NCBI GenBank assembly: GCA_017466065.1 | Contig: JAFTUV010000017.1 | Span: 62,001-126,000, forward strand | Origin: Bacteroidaceae bacterium | GTDB taxonomy: Bacteria; Bacteroidota; Bacteroidia; Bacteroidales; Bacteroidaceae | DNA length: 64,000 nucleotides | Reading direction: 5' to 3' | Part shown: in pieces, positions 46,246-53,279 of the stretch | Position numbering within the stretch: the stretch's first letter is position 1 | Layout: the number at the start of each line of letters is the position of its first letter | Notes under the pieces: model-generated | Seen by the model: the letters and a program-made list of their open reading frames with translations, nothing else | The model's database searches: none | Told to the model about the DNA's origin: nothing | Made by a program: the position numbers and the translations under genes

Positions 46246-46280
46246 AAAGCAGCTCGGCGAAAGCCGAGCTGCTTTATTTT
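46246..46280. terminator. Terminator of hppA, shared with the convergent winged-helix gene
   Basis: AAAGCAGCTCGGC (46246-46258), a GAAA tetraloop and the perfect complement (46263-46275) with A- and T-runs on the two sides. Confidence 0.9.
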
Positions 46281-46295
46281 TTTTAAAGAGTAGTA

Positions 46296-46499
46296 TTACT
46301 TCAATGCGAAGATTTCCTCCTCACCAGCGATGCAAGAGAATACCTTGTCCTCGCGGAGCAACCAGCCAAGACCCAAGTACAACTCTTTCTCTTTAAGTTT
46401 TGTCTCTTTTTTAATCTCTTTAAGTGTCAAACCCTCTGTCTCGTTAAGGGCTGTCCAAATGCGGCCTGCGAATACACCAGCCTGTTCTGTAATCATCAT
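46296..46499 (-). CDS. Small winged helix-turn-helix protein
   Basis: A 67-residue protein that is almost entirely one winged helix: AGRIWTALNETEGLTLKEIKK forms the first helices, TKLKEKELYLGLGWLLRED the recognition helix region, and KVFSCIAGEEEIFALK the wing. It matches the DUF2582-like wHTH proteins of Bacteroidetes. It may bind DNA, but size and lack of an effector domain leave the role open. It is transcribed from a promoter located in the repeat at 46561-46651. Confidence 0.8.
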   Translation of the reverse strand: MMITEQAGVFAGRIWTALNETEGLTLKEIKKETKLKEKELYLGLGWLLREDKVFSCIAGEEEIFALK

Positions 46500-46560
46500 A
46501 ATTATTTATATGTTTAAGTTTAATATTATAGCCGTTTAGTAAATGGCTTTAAAAATCGGG

Positions 46561-46651
46561 TGCAAAGATAGTGCAAACGAGCGAAACACAAGTTTACTTG
46601 TAAATTTTACAGCGAGTGCAGCCTATTTTCGCATTTCCGAGTGCAAAGATA
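46561..46651 (-). repeat. Promoter-bearing intergenic repeat, copy 1
   Basis: TGCAAAGATAGTGCAAA (46561-46577) opens a ~90-bp unit that ends with TGCAAAGATA (46642-46651); the middle has AAC.CAAG..ACTTG and GAGTGCAGCCTATTTTCGCAT. The same design recurs at 49354-49443. On the minus strand each CAAAGATA is a TATCTTTG -7 box, so the unit gives two tandem promoters for the winged-helix gene. This resembles abundant intergenic elements of Bacteroidales. Confidence 0.75.
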
Positions 46652-46748
46652 CGCTTTTTTTTATTTTACACAAAACAAAAGGCGGTGATATTCAATATTT
46701 TTAGTAAAATTTAGGATATAACCCTTTGTCCGCAGGCTAAAACTTCTC

Positions 46749-47204
46749 TTATTTTCTTTTTTCCAAATACTCGGCCCAGATGCGGGCAGCCTCTTCTACC
46801 ATCATTGAACAAGGACGCTTTTTGTAATATTCGGCAGTGCGAGGCTCGGGAGTTGTGGGGGTAGGAGCATCTTTTTTGAGCCCCAACAGCTCGGCACAGG
46901 TTAATGAACCGTTGCGTTTGGTAAACTCCTCGGCAAGTTGCTGCACAAGAATATAGTTGGCCTCTTTCCCGCCGCGGTCTTTTCCATCGGTGCAACCTGT
47001 TTCGAGGCCGGCAAGCATAAAGAGGCCGCAGGCTGCTCCACAAGTTTTGCGCATACGGCCGATACCTCCGCCAAATGACGCTGCCATTCTAAGTGCCTGT
47101 TCACGGGTGAATCCATAAAGGTCGGCATAGGCGGCAACAACTGCCTGACTGCAATTATATCCCTCCTTGAAGAGTGAAACGGCGAGTGCTATTCTTTCTT
47201 CCAT
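46749..47204 (-). CDS. C_GCAxxG_C_C family protein
   Basis: A 151-residue cysteine-rich protein of the family named after its motif; thought to bind a metal or cluster and linked with redox proteins, function unknown. The motif is intact: YNCSQAVVAAYADLYG near residue 15, GGGIGRMRKTCGAACGLFML near 46-65, and later cysteines in GCTDG, LTCAELLG and RPCSMMV. The gene starts 22 bases after the M3 peptidase stop and is probably co-transcribed with it. Confidence 0.9.
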   Translation of the reverse strand: MEERIALAVSLFKEGYNCSQAVVAAYADLYGFTREQALRMAASFGGGIGRMRKTCGAACGLFMLAGLETGCTDGKDRGGKEANYILVQQLAEEFTKRNGSLTCAELLGLKKDAPTPTTPEPRTAEYYKKRPCSMMVEEAARIWAEYLEKRK

Positions 47205-47226
47205 AATATTGCGTAGTTACAGGTTC

Positions 47227-49317
47227 TTATTCTTGTATAAGTCCTCTGGTGCGCAAGAGGGCTGCGGGGTCGGGGTCGGCACCACGGAAACGACGATACT
47301 CGCGCATAGGGTCCTTGCTGCCTCCCATTTCCAGAAGCTGTTTAAAGCTTTTTGCAGTTTCGGCATCGAAAATTCCTTTCTCTTTGAACAGCTCAAAAGC
47401 ATCGCAATCGAGCACTTCGGCCCATAGATAGGAGTAGTAGCCCACTTCGTAGCCGCCACCAAAGACGTGGGAGAAATTGGTACTGCGGTAGCGGTATTCA
47501 ATCTCGTCGATAAAGCCGAGCTCTTTGCGTAATTCATTCTCAAAGGTATTGCAGTCGAAATTGGTGTAATCCTCAATGAGGTGCATCTTCATATCAAGAA
47601 GTGCCGCTGCAACAACCTCGCTTGTTTCGAATCCCGAATTGAAATGTGAGCTGCGCTGCATTTTCTCTATCAGACTGTCGGGGATTACCTCTCCGCTTTG
47701 ATAGTGCTTGGCGTATGTGCGGAGTACTTCGGGGTGTATGGCCCATTTCTCGTTAATCTGTGAGAATAGTTCCACAAAGTCGTGCTTTACGTTTGTACCG
47801 CTGACACTGGGGTAGTGTGCTTGGGTGAGAAGGCCGTGAAGAGCGTGTCCGAATTCGTGGAAGAGGGTGCGTGTTTCGTCAATGTTCAGCAATGCCGGGG
47901 TGTCGCCTTGCGGTGCGGTGAAATTGCACACGTTAACAATGAAGGGACGTATGCTTTTACCGCCAATATTGCTCTGGTTGACAAAATTTACCATCCATGC
48001 TCCCTGACGCTTTGAGGCGCGTGGGAAAAAGTCGGTGTAGAAAATTCCCAGATGGTCGCCGGTTGCATCGAGTACCTGATAGGCTGTTACTTCTTTGTGG
48101 TACACAGGAATATCGGTGCGTTTCACAAATTCTACTCCGTATAGTTTTTTCGCGCAGTCGAAGGCTCCTTGCAGCACTTTGTCGAGCGCGAAATAAGGCT
48201 TTATGTCTGCGTCGTTTAGAGCATATTTTGCCTTACGCAGTTTCTCGGTGTAGTAGAACCAGTCCCATCCTTCGATTTTGTGGCCGGCAATCTCGCGCAA
48301 GGCTGCCGACTCCTCTTTGGCACGTTCCATTGCCGGTGCCCAAATGCTGTTGAGCAGATTGAGTGCCGCATCTGGGGTCTTTGCCATCTTTTCGTCGAGC
48401 ACGAAATGGGCGTATGTCTTAAAGCCGAGCAGATTGGCTTTCTCTTTGCGCAGTTTTAAAATCTTTGTTATTATGGCTTTGTTGTCGTTGGCGTTATTAT
48501 TGTCGCCACGGCCATAATAGGCATTGTATATCTGTTTGCGAAGTTCGCGGTTGTCGGCATATTGCAGGAAGGGGATGCAGCTGGGCTTGTCGAGGGTGAA
48601 GAGCCAGCCTTCGATGCTGTCGGCCTTGGCTGCTTCGGCTGCGGCTTCTACAATGCTTTCAGGAAGGCCTGCGAGTTCTTTCTTTTCGGTTATCACCAAT
48701 TTGTATGCCTTGTTGTCGTTGAGCAGATTTTTTCCGAATTCAATGCCTGCAAGCCCTAATTGAGTGTTTATTTCGAGCAACTTTGCTTTGCCCGCTTCGT
48801 CGAGAAGGGCACCGCCTCGCACAAAGGCGTTGTAATAATTTTCGAGGACAATGGATTGCTCTTCGTCGAGCGAAAGGGCTTCGCGGTTGTCGTATAGTGA
48901 ACGTATGCGGGCAAAGAGGGTGTCATTCATATATATGTAGCCGCCAAGGTCGGTGAGCAGGGGAATTACATAATTTTCAACCTCGGTCATTTCGTCGCTG
49001 TTGTCGCTCTCGTTAAGAGTGAAGAAAATGTTTGACACCTTGTCGAGCAACTTTCCGCTTTTTTCGAGAGCCTCTATGGTGTTCTCGAATGTGGGAGCCT
49101 CGGTTCCCTCTATTATTTTTTTTATGTCCGCTTTTTTCTCGACAATTCCTTTGTCGAAGCCTTCCTTGTAGTCGGCTACTGAATATAATGGAAACTCGGG
49201 TGCGCCGAAGGGAGCTTTGCTCTCGCGCAGCAGAGCATTGCCGTCGCTTTGTGAATTGCAGGATAGGGTTGTTAGCATAATTGTGATAAATGATAATAGG
49301 TAAAATGTTTTATTCAT
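47227..49317 (-). CDS. dcp: M3 family peptidyl-dipeptidase (lipoprotein)
   Basis: A 696-residue zinc peptidase of the M3A family (Dcp/oligopeptidase type) that cleaves C-terminal dipeptides or short peptides. The N-terminus has a lipoprotein signal (MLTTLSCNSQ, lipobox Cys near residue 20), placing it in the periplasm or outer membrane, unlike E. coli Dcp. The catalytic motif LFHEFGHALHG (HExxH) lies near residue 480. Length matches the family. Its promoter is in the repeat at 49354-49443. It would supply peptides to transporters such as the one at 20449. Confidence 0.95.
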   Translation of the reverse strand: MNKTFYLLSFITIMLTTLSCNSQSDGNALLRESKAPFGAPEFPLYSVADYKEGFDKGIVEKKADIKKIIEGTEAPTFENTIEALEKSGKLLDKVSNIFFTLNESDNSDEMTEVENYVIPLLTDLGGYIYMNDTLFARIRSLYDNREALSLDEEQSIVLENYYNAFVRGGALLDEAGKAKLLEINTQLGLAGIEFGKNLLNDNKAYKLVITEKKELAGLPESIVEAAAEAAKADSIEGWLFTLDKPSCIPFLQYADNRELRKQIYNAYYGRGDNNNANDNKAIITKILKLRKEKANLLGFKTYAHFVLDEKMAKTPDAALNLLNSIWAPAMERAKEESAALREIAGHKIEGWDWFYYTEKLRKAKYALNDADIKPYFALDKVLQGAFDCAKKLYGVEFVKRTDIPVYHKEVTAYQVLDATGDHLGIFYTDFFPRASKRQGAWMVNFVNQSNIGGKSIRPFIVNVCNFTAPQGDTPALLNIDETRTLFHEFGHALHGLLTQAHYPSVSGTNVKHDFVELFSQINEKWAIHPEVLRTYAKHYQSGEVIPDSLIEKMQRSSHFNSGFETSEVVAAALLDMKMHLIEDYTNFDCNTFENELRKELGFIDEIEYRYRSTNFSHVFGGGYEVGYYSYLWAEVLDCDAFELFKEKGIFDAETAKSFKQLLEMGGSKDPMREYRRFRGADPDPAALLRTRGLIQE

Positions 49318-49353
49318 ACTATGTGATGTGTTGATTATTTTTGCTTTTCTAAA

Positions 49354-49443
49354 TGCAAAGATAGTGCAAATGAGCGAAACGCAAGCTCGCTTGTAGGTTT
49401 CACGGCGAATGCAGCCTATTTTCGCATCTTTGATGCAAAGTTA
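49354..49443 (-). repeat. Promoter-bearing intergenic repeat, copy 2
   Basis: Related to 46561-46651: it starts TGCAAAGATAGTGCAAA (49354-49370) and ends TGCAAAGTTA (49434-49443) with the same GAATGCAGCCTATTTTCGCAT core. On the minus strand it offers -7 boxes TATCTTTG (49356-49363) and TAACTTTG (49436-49443) ahead of the M3 peptidase gene. Confidence 0.75.
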
Positions 49444-49516
49444 GTAAAAAAGGAAGAAGGTGCAGGTAATCATCGTGGTAATTTTATTCAAAAGTATCAC
49501 AAGTAGGGCGATTGGC

Positions 49517-49547
49517 TTTGTGCTTTGCCTGTTTTTGATTATCTTCG
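49517..49547 (+). promoter_or_regulatory. Promoter of the queuosine-precursor transporter operon (TTCG type)
   Basis: TTTG (49517-49520), 19 bases, TATCTTCG (49540-49547). The -33 box and spacing are perfect; the -7 box is the TTCG variant. The ATG follows 18 bases later. Confidence 0.6.
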
Positions 49548-49565
49548 CGGCAAATTTATAAAAGT

Positions 49566-50249
49566 ATGAACAAGGTATCGGAAAACCCTTTCAAAAACCG
49601 AGCAGGCGGCGATGTGCCGCTTATGGTAGTAACTGCGCTTTTCGTCACGCTCTATTTGGTGTCGAATATTATGGCAGTAAAAATAATCGGCTTCTTTGGT
49701 CTTTTTTATTTCGATGCGGGAACAATCACCTTTCCGTTTGCCTATATGCTGGGGGATGTCCTCACTGAAATTTGGGGCTATCGCACGGCACGCAAGGTTA
49801 TATGGACCACATTTATGTGCAATGTGATAATGGTTGTGTGTACACAGGCGGGAGTGTGGTTGCCGTCGCTCGATTATCTCGACAGCACAGCTGCCTCCTA
49901 CAACACCATTTTTAATTATGTACCGCGCATAGTGATAGGCTCGTTGGCCGGCTTTCTTCTTGGGGAACTCTCCAATGCGTGGCTTATGGAACGCATAAAA
50001 TCCTTTACTCGCGGGCGTTTGCTGTGGGCGCGCACCATTGGCAGCTCGGTAGTGGGCTATCTGCTCGACACGGTGCCGTTTGTGCTCATTGCCTTTCTCG
50101 GTATTCTGAGCACACGCGACCTGTTGTTGATGATAGCCTTCCAGTATTGTATGAAACTGGGTATTGAGGTACTGTTCGGCACTCCGATGGCCTATGCGGT
50201 TATAGTGGCGTTGAAGCGCAGTATATTAAGGGTGAGACACAATGGATAG
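49566..50249 (+). CDS. yhhQ: Queuosine precursor transporter (YhhQ/VUT family)
   Basis: A 227-residue inner-membrane protein with about six membrane helices. LYLVSNIMAVKIIGFFGLFY, FPFAYMLGDVLTEIWGYRTA and RTIGSSVVGYLLDTVPFVLI match the VUT family, whose E. coli member imports queuosine precursors (preQ0/preQ1) for tRNA modification. The stop overlaps the start of a radical SAM gene by eight bases, so the two are probably translated together; that partner might process the imported compound. Confidence 0.9.
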   Translation: MNKVSENPFKNRAGGDVPLMVVTALFVTLYLVSNIMAVKIIGFFGLFYFDAGTITFPFAYMLGDVLTEIWGYRTARKVIWTTFMCNVIMVVCTQAGVWLPSLDYLDSTAASYNTIFNYVPRIVIGSLAGFLLGELSNAWLMERIKSFTRGRLLWARTIGSSVVGYLLDTVPFVLIAFLGILSTRDLLLMIAFQYCMKLGIEVLFGTPMAYAVIVALKRSILRVRHNG

Positions 50250-50925
50250 GTTTGCTCTAATTCGCACTAAACTGCCGCGTGAATTTGTGCTGTTGCAGGG
50301 AACGGGGTGTCGTTGGGGTAAATGCACTTTCTGTAATTATCACAATGATGTGAGTGACAACCCCTTTGAGATTAACCATGAAGTGCTTGCCCGTGTCACC
50401 GGCGAGACGGGTGTGCTCGATGTTATAAATTCGGGCTCGGCAATGGAGCTTGACGAGCAGACTATTCGTCTGATTAAGAATGTCGTACGGGAAAAGAATA
50501 TTCACACTTTGTGGTTCGAGGCACACTTTATGTATCGCAATAAATTGGAGGAGTTTGCGGCGCAATTTGCCCCGGCAAAAGTAAAGTTCCGTTGCGGCAT
50601 AGAGAGTTTTGATGCTGCGCAGCGCAAACGTTGGAATAAGGGAGTGCCGCAGTGGGTTACTGCCGCCGATGTTGCCCGTAGTTTCTCGGGTGTTTGCCTT
50701 CTTTGTTGCACCGACGACGATACTCCCCGGCGCATTCTCTCCGATATTGAAACTGCAAAAGAGTATTTTGAATATTTCAGCGTAAATCTTTTTTGCAATA
50801 ATGGCACGGCGGTGAGGCGTAACGATGAACTTGCCGCTTGGTTTGTGCAGGAGGTCTATCCTTCGATAAAGGATGATGACAGGGTGGAGGTTCTGCTCGA
50901 AAATACCGACCTTGGGGTGGGGTGA
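50242..50925 (+). CDS. Radical SAM protein paired with the queuosine-precursor transporter
   Basis: A 227-residue cytoplasmic radical SAM-type protein. The cluster motif is GTGCRWGKCTFCNYH near residue 22-36: the spacing is C-x4-C-x2-C, not the classical C-x3-C-x2-C. Later parts show NSGSAMELDEQTIRLI, FEAHFMYRN, FRCGIESFDAAQRKRW and a short C-terminus, so it is a compact half-barrel without an auxiliary cluster domain. It overlaps the transporter gene by eight bases. Radical SAM queuine lyases (QueL) are known to accompany queuosine transporters in some gut bacteria, so a salvage role is a plausible but unproven guess. Confidence 0.8.
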   Translation: MDRFALIRTKLPREFVLLQGTGCRWGKCTFCNYHNDVSDNPFEINHEVLARVTGETGVLDVINSGSAMELDEQTIRLIKNVVREKNIHTLWFEAHFMYRNKLEEFAAQFAPAKVKFRCGIESFDAAQRKRWNKGVPQWVTAADVARSFSGVCLLCCTDDDTPRRILSDIETAKEYFEYFSVNLFCNNGTAVRRNDELAAWFVQEVYPSIKDDDRVEVLLENTDLGVG

Positions 50926-51001
50926 CGGATTATCCTATATGTTTTTTCGATTTTGAGAATAAAATATTGTACAATTCGTATGGTTGGTAAAAATATTTTT
51001 G

Positions 51002-51009
51002 TATCTTTG
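51002..51009 (+). promoter_or_regulatory. tRNA-Ala promoter (-7 box)
   Basis: TATCTTTG, a perfect -7 box, 19 bases before the tRNA. The -33 region around 50980 is TTGG-like. Confidence 0.65.
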
Positions 51010-51028
51010 CATCGCAAATGTGAAAAAC

Positions 51029-51102
51029 GGGGCATTAGCTCATCTGGCTAGAGCGTTTGACTGGCAGTCAAAAGGTGACGAGTTCGACTCTCGTATGCTC
51101 CA
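51029..51102 (+). tRNA. tRNA-Ala (GGC)
   Basis: The 74-base gene folds normally: acceptor GGGGCAT with ATGCTCC, anticodon arm TTTGA-CTGGCAG-TCAAA, T-arm ACGAG-TTCGACT-CTCGT. The anticodon GGC reads GCC/GCU alanine codons, and the G3-U70 pair, the main alanine identity element, is present. CCA is not encoded. Confidence 0.96.
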
Positions 51103-51140
51103 CAAGGAGAAGCACTGAATTCAGTGCTTCTCCTTGTTTT
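51102..51140 (+). terminator. Terminator of tRNA-Ala: 36-base perfect palindrome
   Basis: 51102-51137 is an exact 36-base palindrome centred on GAATTC, followed by T's. Its 5' arm begins at the discriminator base of the tRNA. Confidence 0.8.
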
Positions 51141-51238
51141 ATCACCCTTTTCGACGCCCTTGCTTCCATTGGCTTAAAGGCTGTTAAAATAAGGCAATTA
51201 TATATATTTTACACCAATAGAAAAACTGATAAGAAACT

Positions 51239-51316
51239 GTCATTTCGAACAAATGTGAGAAATCTCAACAATGCTGATATCCAGATTTCTCGTCGCTCCG
51301 CTCCATCGAAATGACA
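51239..51316 (+). repeat. Short palindromic intergenic repeat
   Basis: TGTCATTTCGA (51239-51249) and TCGAAATGACA (51306-51316) are perfect 11-base inverted ends; inside, GAGAAATCT and AGATTTCTC pair as well. The TTTCTCGTCGCTCCGCTC core is like that of 6233-6318. The region 51140-51467 otherwise holds only AT-rich sequence and a possible TATATTCG promoter (51399-51406) for ettA. Confidence 0.75.
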
Positions 51317-51467
51317 AACAAGTGTAACATTGTATATAATCACCTAAAATAAATGCATTTTATATCACATACTTGTGTGGTTTGTCAACTAAATTGCTTA
51401 TATTCGCAGAAATTTTATAAATTAAGGTATAATAAATAAAAAAATAGATAAAAAACGGAAAGAATTT

Positions 51468-53165
51468 ATGGCAACAGTTGATGACAAGAAGATTATCTTC
51501 TCAATGGTTGGTTTGAACAAGACAATCCGCCAAAATAATAAACAGGTACTTAAAAATATTTATTTATCGTTCTTCTATGGTGCGAAAATCGGTATCATAG
51601 GTATGAACGGTTCGGGTAAATCCACACTTATGAAGATTATTGCCGGCCTTGACAATGATTATCAGGGTGAGGTGGTGTGGTCGCCCGGTTACTCGGTGGG
51701 CTATCTGCCACAGGAACCGCAGTTGCAGGATGGAAAGACTGTTAAGGAGGTTGTGATGGAGGGTGTGCAGAGCACAGTGGATGCCCTTAACGAGTATGAG
51801 GAGATTAACAACAAGTTCGGCTTGCCCGAATATTACGAAGATGAGGATAAGATGAATGCGCTTTTTGCCCGTCAGGCAGAATTGCAGGATATTATAGATG
51901 CAACCGATGCGTGGAACCTCGACAGCAAACTCGAACGTGCGATGGCTGCTTTGCGTTGCCCCGCGCCCGATGAACTTGTTGACCACTTGTCGGGTGGTGA
52001 GCGTCGCCGTGTGGCACTTTGCCGCTTGCTGTTGCAGAAGCCCGATGTGTTGTTGCTCGACGAGCCTACCAACCACCTTGATGCCGAGAGTATCGATTGG
52101 CTGGAACAGCATCTTAACCAATATGAGGGCACGGTTATCGCCGTTACACACGACCGCTACTTCCTTGACGATGTTGCAGGCTGGATTCTTGAACTCGACC
52201 GTGGCGAGGGAATTCCTTGGAAGGGTAATTACTCTTCGTGGCTCGACCAGAAGACCAAGCGTATGGAGCAGGAGGAAAAGAGCGCAAGCAAGCGTCGCAA
52301 GACTCTTGAACGTGAGCTCGAATGGGTGCGTATGGCACCGAAGGCCCGTCAGGCAAAGGGAAAGGCTCGTTTGAATTCTTATGAGCGTATGCTTAACGAG
52401 GACCAGAAGGAGCGCGAAGAGAAGTTGGAGATTTTTATTCCCAACGGTCCCCGTTTGGGCAACAAGGTTATTGTTGCCGACAAGGTTTCAAAGGCCTTCG
52501 GCTCAAAGACTCTTTTCACCAATCTGGAATTTATGCTGCCCCCCAACGGAATTGTGGGTATCATTGGCCCCAACGGTGCCGGAAAAACAACTCTCTTCCG
52601 TATGATTATGGGATTGGAGAGCGTGGATAGCGGTACATTTGAGGTGGGCGACACCGTGAAGATTGCTTATGTGGACCAGACTCACAAGGATATTGTTGCC
52701 GATAAGTCGGTCTATGAGGTTATGAGCCAAGGCAATGAACTAATGCGCTTGGGTACAAAGGAGGTGAATGTGCGCGCCTACTTGTCGCGTTTCAATTTCA
52801 CCGGTGCCGACCAAGAGAAAAAGTGCGGTGTGCTGTCGGGTGGTGAGCGTAACCGTCTGCACCTTGCAATGGCACTGAAAGAGTGTGGCAACGTGCTTTT
52901 GCTTGACGAGCCTACCAACGATATTGACGTGAATACTTTGCGCGCTCTCGAAGAGGGATTGGAGAATTTTGCAGGTTGTGCTGTTGTAATCAGCCACGAC
53001 CGTTGGTTCCTCGACCGTATATGCACACACATCATTGCTTTTGAGGGCGATGGAAATGTATATTGTTTCGAAGGCTCATATTCGGAATATGAAGAGAACA
53101 AGATGCGCCGTCTGGGCATCGAAGAGCCTAAAAAGACTCGTTATCGTAAATTGATGGAGGATTAA
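51468..53165 (+). CDS. ettA: ABC-F translation factor EttA
   Basis: A 565-residue soluble ABC-F ATPase that binds the ribosomal E site and gates early elongation according to energy state. Two ATPase modules are intact: Walker A GMNGSGKST (near 45) and GPNGAGKTT (near 365), signatures LSGGERRRVAL and LSGGERNRLHL, Walker B LLLDEPTNHLD and LLLDEPTNDID. The linker between them has ELEWVRMAPKARQAKGKARL and the arm segment, matching EttA more closely than other ABC-F types. There are no membrane segments. A short repeat element follows the stop. Confidence 0.95.
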   Translation: MATVDDKKIIFSMVGLNKTIRQNNKQVLKNIYLSFFYGAKIGIIGMNGSGKSTLMKIIAGLDNDYQGEVVWSPGYSVGYLPQEPQLQDGKTVKEVVMEGVQSTVDALNEYEEINNKFGLPEYYEDEDKMNALFARQAELQDIIDATDAWNLDSKLERAMAALRCPAPDELVDHLSGGERRRVALCRLLLQKPDVLLLDEPTNHLDAESIDWLEQHLNQYEGTVIAVTHDRYFLDDVAGWILELDRGEGIPWKGNYSSWLDQKTKRMEQEEKSASKRRKTLERELEWVRMAPKARQAKGKARLNSYERMLNEDQKEREEKLEIFIPNGPRLGNKVIVADKVSKAFGSKTLFTNLEFMLPPNGIVGIIGPNGAGKTTLFRMIMGLESVDSGTFEVGDTVKIAYVDQTHKDIVADKSVYEVMSQGNELMRLGTKEVNVRAYLSRFNFTGADQEKKCGVLSGGERNRLHLAMALKECGNVLLLDEPTNDIDVNTLRALEEGLENFAGCAVVISHDRWFLDRICTHIIAFEGDGNVYCFEGSYSEYEENKMRRLGIEEPKKTRYRKLMED

Positions 53166-53265
53166 GAAACTGTTTAAATTTCTTATAAAATATATTATCA
53201 AAGCTGAATGAAGTGCTGTTTCGGCTTGTTCCAAACAATCACGAAATGAATTTTAAACAGCTTCT
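53165..53265. repeat. ~100-bp element with terminal inverted repeats (MITE-like)
   Basis: AGAAACTGTTTAAATT at the left end and AATTTTAAACAGCTTCT at the right end are near-perfect inverses. The element begins on the last base of the ettA stop codon and fills the gap to the aminotransferase gene. A one-ended relative (AATTTAAACAGCTTCTAAA) occurs at 32647-32665 between pyrI and pyrB. It could also act as a terminator. Confidence 0.6.
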
Positions 53266-53279
53266 AAAAAAATACAACT

